Shown piece by piece: positions 7,506-15,062 of a stretch of 64,000 nucleotides of DNA; position 1 is the stretch's first letter, and the number at the start of each line of letters is the position of its first letter. Below the pieces are notes generated by a model, which had not been told where the DNA came from, made no database searches, and saw only the letters and a list, made by a program, of their open reading frames with translations. Location of the stretch: contig JAZBOL010000032.1 of the NCBI GenBank assembly GCA_036351115.1, positions 6,259 to 70,258 of the forward strand, in the 5' to 3' direction. The DNA comes from Marinihelvus sp036351115. Lineage in GTDB: Bacteria > Pseudomonadota > Gammaproteobacteria > Xanthomonadales > SZUA-36. A program made the translations under genes and the position numbers.

Positions 7506-8834
7506 TTACCCGTCTTCCCCGTCCGGAGCGGCTTGCGGCTGGTCCGCGCCTGCTTCAGGGGGCGTCTCGTCTTCGTCAGGCAGCGGGTCGCGCGGGATCG
7601 GCGTTGCCCCGGGCGTAAAGTCCGTAAAGACGTCTGCCGGTGGTGAGGTCTCTGCCGTCACACCGCGCACTTTCAGCAATTCTTCCCGGGTCAGGGAGTT
7701 GGCTGGGGGCGCATGCTCCGACGGTTCGGTGGCTGGCCCCGATGGGGCGCGTTCACCGGTCCGGCCGGCGGCGCTGCCGAGCTCGGGCAGCAGGGTTTGT
7801 GCGTCCTCGCCCCAGCGCAGATCCCGTTCCGCGTCGGCCGTGTCGGCGCTTTCCTCCGGATCACCGATCCTGATTGCCTCGATGTCCACGGGTTCGCCGT
7901 CGGCCAGGCCGCGGGCCTGGAGATAGTCCGAAGCGCTCTGCTCCACACCTTCGTTGCTTGGCGGTGCGGGCGTGCGCGCCGCGTCGTCCTCCGCCACCCA
8001 GTCGGGTATCTCCGGTCGTTCCGGTGGGGGTTGGCTTTCCGATGCCGCTCCGCCCTGGCGGTCCGTTCCGCCGTCGGAACCCGCCTGGCCCTGGGCCCCA
8101 TCCCGGCCTTCCTGGCCGCCTTTGCCCGCGGTGCCCTGGCTGTTGCCGGCCTGCCGGCCGGTTTGCGTTTCCGCACTTGCCGGTTGTCCCGAGCCCTCCG
8201 GCGCGGGCTGGCCGGGTCGCGCCGGGGCGCCCGGTTCTCCGGATTCTCGGGGTTCTCCGGGCTGTCCCGAGGTGCCGGCGAAAAACGCGGCTTCCCGCTC
8301 GTGATACTCGTTGACCAGTTCGGCCCAGGCCTCGGCCTCCTGTTGCAGCAGCTGAGCGTCGCCACGCTGGGCCCTGGCCCGCGCTTCCGCGCTGGGGACG
8401 AAGGCGTAGCCCTCGTCCCGTTCCCCGGGTGTCCAGGCTCCGCGGCTCAGGATGATGCCCCGCAGCTGGTTTCTGAGGTGCTTCTGTGAACTTTCCGGCA
8501 AGGCGCCCAGTTTCTGCAGGCTGTTGGCCGGTTGCACGCCGCCGGGTGCGAAGGCCGGACGATCCAGCCGCCGGTCATCCAATTCCATGAAGCGTCGGTA
8601 ATTGTCTTCGCTGATGTCCGTTTCCTGGCTGGGATCCTCCGTGTCGGACGCTTCTCGTTCAAGGGGTTCCGGGCCCGTTGCGGGCTCTGTGGTCTGCGCA
8701 AACGCCGGGTGGAAGGTGGCCAGCGGCGTGCAGCCGAACAGGCACGCGATCGCTGTCCCGAAGCGAAGCGGCGCTGATGGCCGGTGCGTGTGCCCGGGCT
8801 CGACGGTCCATGGTTTGAGCGGATGTTTCGTCAT
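7506..8834 (-). CDS. Gly/Pro-rich secreted protein, last gene of the vWA/FHA operon
   Basis: 442 residues. A long n-region precedes a hydrophobic core and PAFA, so cleavage is likely after about residue 46. An ordered-looking stretch follows (ISEDNYRRFMELDDRRLDRPAF, SLQKLGALPESSQKHLRNQLRGIIL, AEAWAELVNEYHEREAAFF). Then come about 90 residues of low complexity rich in Gly, Pro, Gln and Ser with collagen-like GxP triplets (SGQPGEPRESGEPGAPARPG), and an acidic, Pro-rich C-terminus. No known family. It starts 7 bp after the pseudokinase-FGE gene, so it is almost certainly cotranscribed and probably acts in the periplasm as a flexible linker or cell-wall-associated part. Confidence 0.75.
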   Translation of the reverse strand: MTKHPLKPWTVEPGHTHRPSAPLRFGTAIACLFGCTPLATFHPAFAQTTEPATGPEPLEREASDTEDPSQETDISEDNYRRFMELDDRRLDRPAFAPGGVQPANSLQKLGALPESSQKHLRNQLRGIILSRGAWTPGERDEGYAFVPSAEARARAQRGDAQLLQQEAEAWAELVNEYHEREAAFFAGTSGQPGEPRESGEPGAPARPGQPAPEGSGQPASAETQTGRQAGNSQGTAGKGGQEGRDGAQGQAGSDGGTDRQGGAASESQPPPERPEIPDWVAEDDAARTPAPPSNEGVEQSASDYLQARGLADGEPVDIEAIRIGDPEESADTADAERDLRWGEDAQTLLPELGSAAGRTGERAPSGPATEPSEHAPPANSLTREELLKVRGVTAETSPPADVFTDFTPGATPIPRDPLPDEDETPPEAGADQPQAAPDGEDG

Positions 8835-8841
8835 GGGCGGT

Positions 8842-11229
8842 TCAGTCGGAGATTTCTCTTACGACACGAAAACCCGTGAAATCGTTCCGATCCCCGTTGC
8901 GAAGGTTGAACCGCGAGGAAAGACGAATGTCCCGGGAGCCGGTCACCCAGGAGCCGCCACGCGCCATGTGCGATGAGCAGATGCCACGGGTCCACGCGCT
9001 GCCGTCCGTCGGCGCGTCGAGATAGGACAGGTTCATGCAGTCGGCTGTCCATTCGGCCACGTTGCCGATCACGTCGAAGATGCCGGCCCGGTTGGCGCGA
9101 AAGGCGCCGACCGGTGCGGTGCCGGCGGGAACCGGGTCTTCGCAGGCTTCGTGCTGCCACTCGAAGCCCGTTTCCCGGCCCGCGACGTTTCCGAAGCGGC
9201 AGACGGCCTCGGGCGAGTCACCCAGCCAGGGTCCGCGGGTATCGGCCCGTGCGATGTACTCCCATTCGCTTTCCGTTGGCAGGCGATACACCTCCCCGGT
9301 CTTCGCGCTCAGCCAGGCCAGGTATTCCTGCGTGTCATTCCAGGAGACCATCATCACCGGGCGGTCTCCACGTCCCCAGCCGTTATCCGGGGGGCGATGG
9401 GAACAGCCGCCTTCTTCGACGCAGGCGTCCCACTGACCCATGGTCACTTCGAAGATCCCCGCCGCGAAAGGGCGCGTCATGCTGACGGTGCGCCGCGGAC
9501 GCTCCTGCTCGAGCGCCAGCGGATCGTCGTCCGCAGCCCCTTGCCGGAACGCGCCGACGGGCATGACCCGCATCTCCGGGCAGACCGGGCAGTCGCGAAA
9601 CGGCTTGCCGGGTTCGAGGGTCAGCCGCTCGATGGCTTCGAGGGCCTCGGTGACGCTCTGTCCCCGGGGAAAGGCGTTGAGGTAGGCCTGGTAGGCGTCG
9701 ATGGTGTCCAGGTCGCGGGCCGTTTCGAAGGCTGCGGCGTCGTTCCGGCGGTCGAGCAGGTCCCGGCGAATCCGTTGCGCCTCCTCGATGTGCAGGCCGG
9801 CGGGCCAGGACTCGATGTAGCGGTCCATGGAAGCCACGGTGCGTTCATCCCGGGCCTGCTCCCAGGCGAGCTCGTCGCGGCGTTCACGTTCCAGCCGTTC
9901 CCGTTCTCGGAGGGCCGCTTCCGCGTCCATGGCCTCGATGCGCTGCAGGGCTTCGGCCTGGTGTAGCCCGGTGGGAAACTGTTCCAGGTAGTCGACGTAA
10001 GCAGGGCGGGTGTCCTCGGCGGAAAGTTCGTTCCAGGCCCGCTCGTCGAGGATGTCGATCTGCAGCTGCGCCTGTTCCGCGTAGATCGAGGTGGGATAGT
10101 CGGCCAGGAAATTTCGATACCCGAGCAGGGTGTCTGCCTCGAGCGCGGCTTCCCAGCGCGCGCGTTCCTCGTCCGTCGGCGCTGCCACGCGCGGCCCCCG
10201 ATCCCGTTCCGCGCCCATGTCCACGTCTTCGAGCCACTCGTCCACGGGGAGCTCACGGTCTGACAGGAGAAAGACTCCGCCGGCGACCATGAGCAGCGTG
10301 ATGGCCACGCCCAGCACGACGGGCAGCCAGGGTCTCCGTTCATCCGTGCTGGTCCCGTCCCCGGTGCTCTGGGCCATGCGCAGGCGCCAGTCGATGCGGT
10401 CCAGGGAGTCGCGCCAGTCCGCGAGATCGGTGGGTCGACGCTTCGGATCCAGGCGCAGGGCGCGACTCAGGGCGTCCCCCAGGGCGCCCGGAACGGATGC
10501 CAGGGCGTTCCGGAGGGGATCTTCCGCATCGGCTTGCCGGGCCGCGAGCCGCTCCTCGGCGGTCGCGGGTTTCTCACCGGTGTAGGCCTGGAGGAGGGTC
10601 GCGGCCAGGGCGTAGGCGTCGCTCGCCGGGGATACGCTGGGCGGATCGTCAAGGCATTCCGGTGCGATTTCCGGCCCGGCTTCGGAAGTGGCGACCCCGG
10701 TCCCTGAACCCAGTCCGCGGAGCAGCCAGCCGCCCTCCGCGCGCTGCCAGACCGACTCCGGCGAGAGATTGCCATGCACCCGCCCCTGCTCATGCAGCTG
10801 GACGAGGGCGTCGGCGCAGGTCATGAGCGCATCGCGACAGTCATCAGCGTCCAGGGTTTCGCCTTCTTCGAGCAGCCTTGCCAGGGGCTTGCCAGGCGCG
10901 TCGGGGCGGAGCTGGTAGACGGTTCCGCCGGCTTCGATGATTCGCAACACCTGGGGCAGGGCGGGGTGGTCGAGCCTGCCCGTCTGGCGGGCGGCCTCGA
11001 GGAAACGCTTTCGGGCTTCGACAAAGGCGCCGCGGTTTTCTTCGTCAATCTCGACGCTGCCGTCGCCGGCGCGCCGGGGATCGAGCTGCGAGGGGGCGAA
11101 TTCCTTGAGTTCGAAGGTTTTACCGAGGGCCATGTCCACGACCCGGTAGTGGATTGCGTCCTTGCCCCGGAACAGAACGGCCTGGACCTGCAGGCCATCG
11201 ACCTGCAGGCCCGGAGGAAGGGGATTCAC
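8842..11229 (-). CDS. Pseudokinase - TM - repeat - FGE/SUMF1-like fusion protein
   Basis: 795 residues. Residues about 10-280 follow the Ser/Thr kinase layout: FELKEF with possible VAIK lysine K42, and GRVHGNLSPESVW where the HRDxKxxN loop should be. HRD reads HGN (152-154), the catalytic-loop Lys and Asn are Ser, and the DFG position reads GLG (172-174), so catalysis is unlikely. One TM helix follows (about 300-322). Four degenerate helical repeats come next, each with a (Y/F)L-x2-(Y/F/W)P signature near residues 374, 414, 471 and 516. The C-terminus (545-795) is a formylglycine-generating-enzyme-like domain with RPVMMVSWNDTQEYLAWLS, YRLPTESEWEYIA, GNVAEWTAD and FTGFRVVRE. That gives a cytosolic pseudokinase and a periplasmic FGE-like domain. 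The GTG start overlaps the FHA gene's stop by 4 bp. Confidence 0.85.
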   Translation of the reverse strand: MNPLPPGLQVDGLQVQAVLFRGKDAIHYRVVDMALGKTFELKEFAPSQLDPRRAGDGSVEIDEENRGAFVEARKRFLEAARQTGRLDHPALPQVLRIIEAGGTVYQLRPDAPGKPLARLLEEGETLDADDCRDALMTCADALVQLHEQGRVHGNLSPESVWQRAEGGWLLRGLGSGTGVATSEAGPEIAPECLDDPPSVSPASDAYALAATLLQAYTGEKPATAEERLAARQADAEDPLRNALASVPGALGDALSRALRLDPKRRPTDLADWRDSLDRIDWRLRMAQSTGDGTSTDERRPWLPVVLGVAITLLMVAGGVFLLSDRELPVDEWLEDVDMGAERDRGPRVAAPTDEERARWEAALEADTLLGYRNFLADYPTSIYAEQAQLQIDILDERAWNELSAEDTRPAYVDYLEQFPTGLHQAEALQRIEAMDAEAALRERERLERERRDELAWEQARDERTVASMDRYIESWPAGLHIEEAQRIRRDLLDRRNDAAAFETARDLDTIDAYQAYLNAFPRGQSVTEALEAIERLTLEPGKPFRDCPVCPEMRVMPVGAFRQGAADDDPLALEQERPRRTVSMTRPFAAGIFEVTMGQWDACVEEGGCSHRPPDNGWGRGDRPVMMVSWNDTQEYLAWLSAKTGEVYRLPTESEWEYIARADTRGPWLGDSPEAVCRFGNVAGRETGFEWQHEACEDPVPAGTAPVGAFRANRAGIFDVIGNVAEWTADCMNLSYLDAPTDGSAWTRGICSSHMARGGSWVTGSRDIRLSSRFNLRNGDRNDFTGFRVVREISD

Positions 11230-12605
11230 GTGCCGGCGCCCCTGGCGGGTGACAGCCGGACCTTCACTTCGGCGGCGCCGAGGAGAATCGTGTCGCCCTC
11301 ACGAACGTAGAAGACCTCGTCCCGCTGGCAACGAACGCCGTTCAGAAACGTGCCGTTGCGGCTGCCGAGGTCCGACAGGGTGAACCGTCCACCCTCACCG
11401 ACGATCACCGCGTGCTTGCGGCTGATGCCCGGGCCATCGGCGGACAGTTGCACGCCGGCACGTCCGATCACGGCCTGGAATTTGCCGTCGTGTATGGGGG
11501 TGATGGCGCGGAGTGGACGTCCGTCTGCGTGGGTTCCCTCGATGCGCAGCCACCCCGCCCCCCCGGTGGGACGCGTGCTGGGCTCGACGAAGGTCGTCGG
11601 TTTTTCCGCACGCGTCGCCCGTGTCGGCAGGCCATCGGCGGAAAAGGCGATGGTTTCCGCCTGCAGCGTGCGCTGGATCTTCTGCCGTCGCTGGGTGGCC
11701 GCCCGGCGTTTGATGATGAGCCAGAAGGCGATACCGCTGATCACGGCGGAGAGCAGGAAGACCACGGCTCCGAGGCCAAGGTTGGCCTCGTCCAGGATGG
11801 CGCGGAAGCCTGTGCGCTTCACACCGGGGCCCTGGGCCTGGGCGGGGGTGATCACGGTTTCGGACACAATGCCGCCCACGGGGGCGACCTGCATGCAGGC
11901 TTCGAGGCGAAGATTGATTCCCATGGGTTCGGTGAGCGCCAGCAAGGCGTCGTTGAGCACCACCTGCGGGGGGCCGCCCTCGATGCCCGGTTCGCCGGTC
12001 GCGATCACCATGCCGGCCCAGTGCTCGCACAGGTCGATCAGGGGCCCGGTCAGGTTCGGCAGTGATTCTCCGGGCACGAGCGTCTGGGCCGCGCCCGTGG
12101 TCTTGCCGGCGACATCCACGGGCACCCAGAACGGCATCGCTCCCGCCGCCATCATGTCGGCCGGTGGCCAGGCCGCGAGGCGAACTTCGTGGTCGGTTTC
12201 CGGTGGGTTGAACGTGACCCGGATCGGTGGGCGTGTGAGGTCCGGCACGGCCAGCAGCGCCAGCGTCGTGTCCTCCGGTGTCGACACCCGGCGCGCCGGC
12301 AGCCCATCGGTCTGGAAATCCGTGCCGCCGTCCAGCGCGTAGAGATCGCCTTCACCGTCGGCGAAGTCCGCCGGGACGATCACCAGCGCATCGCCGGTGC
12401 CGTTTCTGCCGATCACGACTCCGGTCGTGGGCACCACGCGCTCCGGGTCGACGGCGCGAACCATGAGCACCACGGAATCGGGCATGGTGGCGCGGGTCGG
12501 CAGCTGGGCCCGGCTCTCGACCGGTGCCAACAGGGCCAGCGCCAGGGCGAACACCAGGGCAGGCAGCACCCCGCGGGAAGTCATTCGGTGAATCCAGAGG
12601 TTCAT
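11226..12605 (-). CDS. Membrane protein with periplasmic trypsin-like domain and cytosolic FHA domain
   Basis: 459 residues. A signal peptide or anchor (LPALVFALALALLAPVESRA) leads to a periplasmic region whose order recalls a trypsin/HtrA-like protease: PTTGVVIGRNG, ALVIVPADFAD where the catalytic His would be, DTTLALLAVP for the Asp segment, then no GxSG. I see no intact triad, so it is at most a pseudoprotease; this part of the call is tentative. One TM helix (about 277-299, ending KRR) is followed by an FHA domain (378-455) with the phosphothreonine-binding residues in place: GR at 381-382, SRKH (395-398) and SRNGTFLNG. The domain is cytosolic and should read pThr. It overlaps the TolQ-like gene (ATGA) and the pseudokinase gene (GTGA). 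Confidence 0.85.
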   Translation of the reverse strand: MNLWIHRMTSRGVLPALVFALALALLAPVESRAQLPTRATMPDSVVLMVRAVDPERVVPTTGVVIGRNGTGDALVIVPADFADGEGDLYALDGGTDFQTDGLPARRVSTPEDTTLALLAVPDLTRPPIRVTFNPPETDHEVRLAAWPPADMMAAGAMPFWVPVDVAGKTTGAAQTLVPGESLPNLTGPLIDLCEHWAGMVIATGEPGIEGGPPQVVLNDALLALTEPMGINLRLEACMQVAPVGGIVSETVITPAQAQGPGVKRTGFRAILDEANLGLGAVVFLLSAVISGIAFWLIIKRRAATQRRQKIQRTLQAETIAFSADGLPTRATRAEKPTTFVEPSTRPTGGAGWLRIEGTHADGRPLRAITPIHDGKFQAVIGRAGVQLSADGPGISRKHAVIVGEGGRFTLSDLGSRNGTFLNGVRCQRDEVFYVREGDTILLGAAEVKVRLSPARGAGT

Positions 12606-13369
12606 CGGGCGTACAACCGGTTGATCAGGTTATCCAGGCAGTATTGTCCGGCCCGGTTCAGGGTGCGCTCCTCGCGGCCCTGGACCAGGTTTTGCAGAAA
12701 AACGAGTATGGCCGCCATGACGAGGGCGAGCAGGGTCGTGCTGAAGGCCACGCCCAGGCGCTGGGTTACCTCGTACAGCAGTTCCGGGCTCTCGACGTTG
12801 GCGCGGTCGCCGGCGTAATTGAGCGCGAGCATGATGCCCACCACGGTGCCGATGAATCCCAGGGACGGAATCAGCCAGGTGATGTACCGAATGATGTTGT
12901 AGCGCAGGTCGAGTTCGTGGAGGAACAGCTCCAGGCTCGAATTCAGAAGTGCGTTGGTCTGGTCGACGGAGCGGCTCAGGTTGAAATTGAGCACCAGCCG
13001 CTCGATGAGCCGGGGAACGAAGCACACCTGGCGGTACCGGCTGCTGCGGACCTTCTGGTAGATCGGCGTCATGTCCTCTCCGGGCCGAAGGACCGTTTCG
13101 TCGTCCATGGGGAGATAGTCACGACTGAACTGGCTCTCCTCGATCAGCCCGGCCCGCCACCGAATGAACACCTCCCCGAGGCCCACGAAAAAGGCCAGCC
13201 AGAGCACGTTCTGAACGGTAAAGGGCCATGATGCCCGGTTGATGTCCAGGAGGATCGACGCTGCGGTTTCCGGAAGCACTCGCGCCATCAGCGCGATTGC
13301 CAGCACGGCAGCCACGAGGCTCACGGCCAGGGTCGCCAGGCGGAGTCTCGTTTCGCTCCGGTCCTTCAC
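12602..13369 (-). CDS. MotA/TolQ/ExbB-family proton channel subunit
   Basis: 255 residues with TM helices at about 10-31, 50-70, 162-183 and 204-228. The MotA/TolQ/ExbB signature is clear in TM3 (LIPSLGFIGTVVGIMLAL) and TM4 (LGVAFSTTLLALVMAAI). A cytosolic loop of about 90 residues separates TM2 and TM3, as in stator proteins. Known relatives form a pentamer around a dimer of MotB/ExbD/TolR-type subunits and convert ion flow into mechanical work. No MotB, ExbD or TolR with the usual C-terminal domain is present. The obvious partners are the two upstream vWA proteins, which carry a TM helix with an Asp. GTG start, 4-bp overlaps on both sides. Confidence 0.9.
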   Translation of the reverse strand: MKDRSETRLRLATLAVSLVAAVLAIALMARVLPETAASILLDINRASWPFTVQNVLWLAFFVGLGEVFIRWRAGLIEESQFSRDYLPMDDETVLRPGEDMTPIYQKVRSSRYRQVCFVPRLIERLVLNFNLSRSVDQTNALLNSSLELFLHELDLRYNIIRYITWLIPSLGFIGTVVGIMLALNYAGDRANVESPELLYEVTQRLGVAFSTTLLALVMAAILVFLQNLVQGREERTLNRAGQYCLDNLINRLYAR

Positions 13370-13917
13370 GGCCGGCGTTCCTGCGCTGGATCCGCGCCAG
13401 CTTCACCGCTATCGTCCGGCGTTTCACCGGCATCCTGCTTGCCGGACGTCCCGGCCGACTGCTTGCCGGGTGCGTCGAAATCCGGGGAAGTCGCTCCCTC
13501 CGGGCCGCTTTCCAGCTCGCCCGTTTCCGGATTGCGTTTCGGTGTCGACAGGGTGGGCTCCTTGTCCGGATCTCGCAGGGTGTAGCGGCCGACGCGCGGG
13601 TCGTAGAGCGAACCTTCCGGCGCCGGCGCCAGGCGGACGTCCACGTCGGGGCCGAAAAGGCTTGTCAGGGCTTCCAGTTCGACTTCCACCTCGCCGAAGC
13701 GCAGGCGATCACCGACGCACAGGCAGACCAGGCGGGCCCGCACCCAGCCGTCGTTCCGGCCCAGGTGTACGCCGCGCGCGGAATTCTCGTCCCGTACCCA
13801 CAAAAATCGGCCGGGGTCGAGTCGCGCCTGGGCGTGCAGACCCGAAACGGACGGGTCATCGAGCTGCAGGTCGCAGGTGGCGTTGCTTCCAATGGTGAGG
13901 ATGGCGTCTGGATTCAC
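13366..13917 (-). CDS. Small FHA-domain protein with disordered tail
   Basis: 183 residues, no TM or signal peptide. Residues 5-85 are an FHA domain: ILTIGSNATCDLQLDDPSVSGLHAQ with SxxH (S25-H28) kept. The usual GR is GS (10-11), and the loop that should read NGT is ARGVHL, so phosphothreonine binding may be weak or lost. The remaining 100 residues are acidic, Pro/Gly/Ser-rich and probably disordered. It may act as a cytosolic adaptor for the membrane complex. GTG start after a 206-bp gap from the vWA genes; its stop overlaps the channel gene (GTGA). Confidence 0.82.
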   Translation of the reverse strand: MNPDAILTIGSNATCDLQLDDPSVSGLHAQARLDPGRFLWVRDENSARGVHLGRNDGWVRARLVCLCVGDRLRFGEVEVELEALTSLFGPDVDVRLAPAPEGSLYDPRVGRYTLRDPDKEPTLSTPKRNPETGELESGPEGATSPDFDAPGKQSAGTSGKQDAGETPDDSGEAGADPAQERRP

Positions 13918-14123
13918 GGTTCTTATGCCTGCTGGTCATTCCCCTTGACGGGCGGCCTGTTCCGCCGGCAGGACCCGGGTTCGCTTCCGGGCGGGTCGCT
14001 GCGTCGGTTGTTGTCACCCGGTTTTGTCACCCAATGGTAACTGATTTTCGCGTGTCCCTGCCGTTTCGGAATCCGTCCGGGGGAGCACCCGGCCAGCCCT
14101 TTCGGCGAGTGCCCCCGGTGAGG
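13918..14123 (-). promoter_or_regulatory. 206-bp spacer inside the vWA/FHA operon with paired GGGTGACAA repeats
   Basis: This is the only sizeable gap in an otherwise overlapping operon. No ORF in it looks coding. It carries two direct copies of GGGTGACAA on the minus strand (plus-strand TTGTCACCC at 14011-14019 and 14024-14032, offset 13 bp). It may be an internal promoter or a spacing/processing region; I see no good -35/-10 pair. Confidence 0.35.
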
Positions 14124-15062
14124 TCACTGCGCGAGCGCCAGGAAACCACCGGAGTTGGCGCGCGCCAGCGTTTCCATGAACGAAACAGTCCCTTCGTATT
14201 TGAAATAATCACCGATGGTCACCGCGTGAATTTCCACGTCGCCCTGGTTCGCGACGGTGATCTGCTGCGCCAGGACCCGGGGCGGCATGTCGTTGTTGAA
14301 CGCCGGGTTGGGCAGGCCATCGCTGATCAGGATCACGGCGTCCGCGTCCGTTTCAAAGGCCTCTTCGAAGGCTGCGAGCATGGGCGACCCGCCGTCGAAC
14401 CGCTCCGTCAGCCCGCTGACGAAGCGAAGGGCCTCACCCCGGTTTCTCCGGCTGGTGGGCGCCAGGCGCCCGTTCTCGGGCCATCGGTAGAACGCCGGCC
14501 CCCGGTCGAGCTGCTGGAAACCCAGGATGCCGAATCCCATCCCGGGCTGGAGGGAGTCCAGAGCCCGGGCCACCGTATCGACGACGAGCTCGTCGTGTTC
14601 CGCCAGGTACTTGTTCATGTCCACGAGCAGGAGAAATCGCGTTTTCTCCGTTTTCAGGCCGAGAAAGCGGAACGTGACGAGGTTCGTGGGAACGATCTCC
14701 TCACTGTCCTCGTCGGTCGGTGGTGGCGGCGGGGGCTCGCGTTCGGCGGCCACGAGCTGCGCCTTGCGGGTTTGCAGCTCACTGTCGAGGAGGGAGGCCT
14801 CCGCCTCCAGCTCCTGCTGACGGGTCCGGGCGGCGCTGAGTGCCACGACAAGACGTTCCAGGCCCAGCTCGTTGCTCTCCACGCGCGCGTCAGAGCGCTG
14901 GGCGAGGGCCTCCAGCGCCGCCAGGTGCCCCTCGAGGCGGACCTCCTTCTGGTAATCCGGCATGAGGATGATGGTGATAATGATGAAAGCGCCCATGGCG
15001 GAGGCGAACAGGTCCACCGCGGACAGGGAATAGACGCCGGTGACACGAAGCCGGGTTCTCAC
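14124..15062 (-). CDS. Stator-like TM protein with vWA domain, degenerate MIDAS
   Basis: 312 residues. A short cytosolic start leads into one TM helix (about 14-35) with an acidic residue at its start, D17 in LSAVDLFASAMGAF. This resembles the ion-carrying Asp of MotB/ExbD/TolR, although their C-terminal domains are absent. A coiled coil follows (about 45-108), then a Pro-rich linker and a vWA domain (130-312). The fold strands are present (TRFLLLVDMNKY, AVILISDGLPN, IHAVTIGDY). The MIDAS motif DxSxS reads D148-M-N-K-Y, and the threonine segment reads GGSPMLAAF, so metal binding is probably lost. The GTG start overlaps the stop of the sister gene (GTGA). Likely partner of the TolQ-like channel subunit; periplasmic vWA. 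Confidence 0.86.
   Translation of the reverse strand: MRTRLRVTGVYSLSAVDLFASAMGAFIIITIILMPDYQKEVRLEGHLAALEALAQRSDARVESNELGLERLVVALSAARTRQQELEAEASLLDSELQTRKAQLVAAEREPPPPPPTDEDSEEIVPTNLVTFRFLGLKTEKTRFLLLVDMNKYLAEHDELVVDTVARALDSLQPGMGFGILGFQQLDRGPAFYRWPENGRLAPTSRRNRGEALRFVSGLTERFDGGSPMLAAFEEAFETDADAVILISDGLPNPAFNNDMPPRVLAQQITVANQGDVEIHAVTIGDYFKYEGTVSFMETLARANSGGFLALAQ

Noticed and set aside
8842..11229. Active Ser/Thr protein kinase reading of this protein
   Set aside because: HRD and DFG are both absent, so it is better called a pseudokinase.
13965..14006. tRNA-like or terminator-like stem in the spacer (GACCCG...CGGGTC)
   Set aside because: No cloverleaf or T-arm can be drawn and no T-run follows; the stem has only six pairs.
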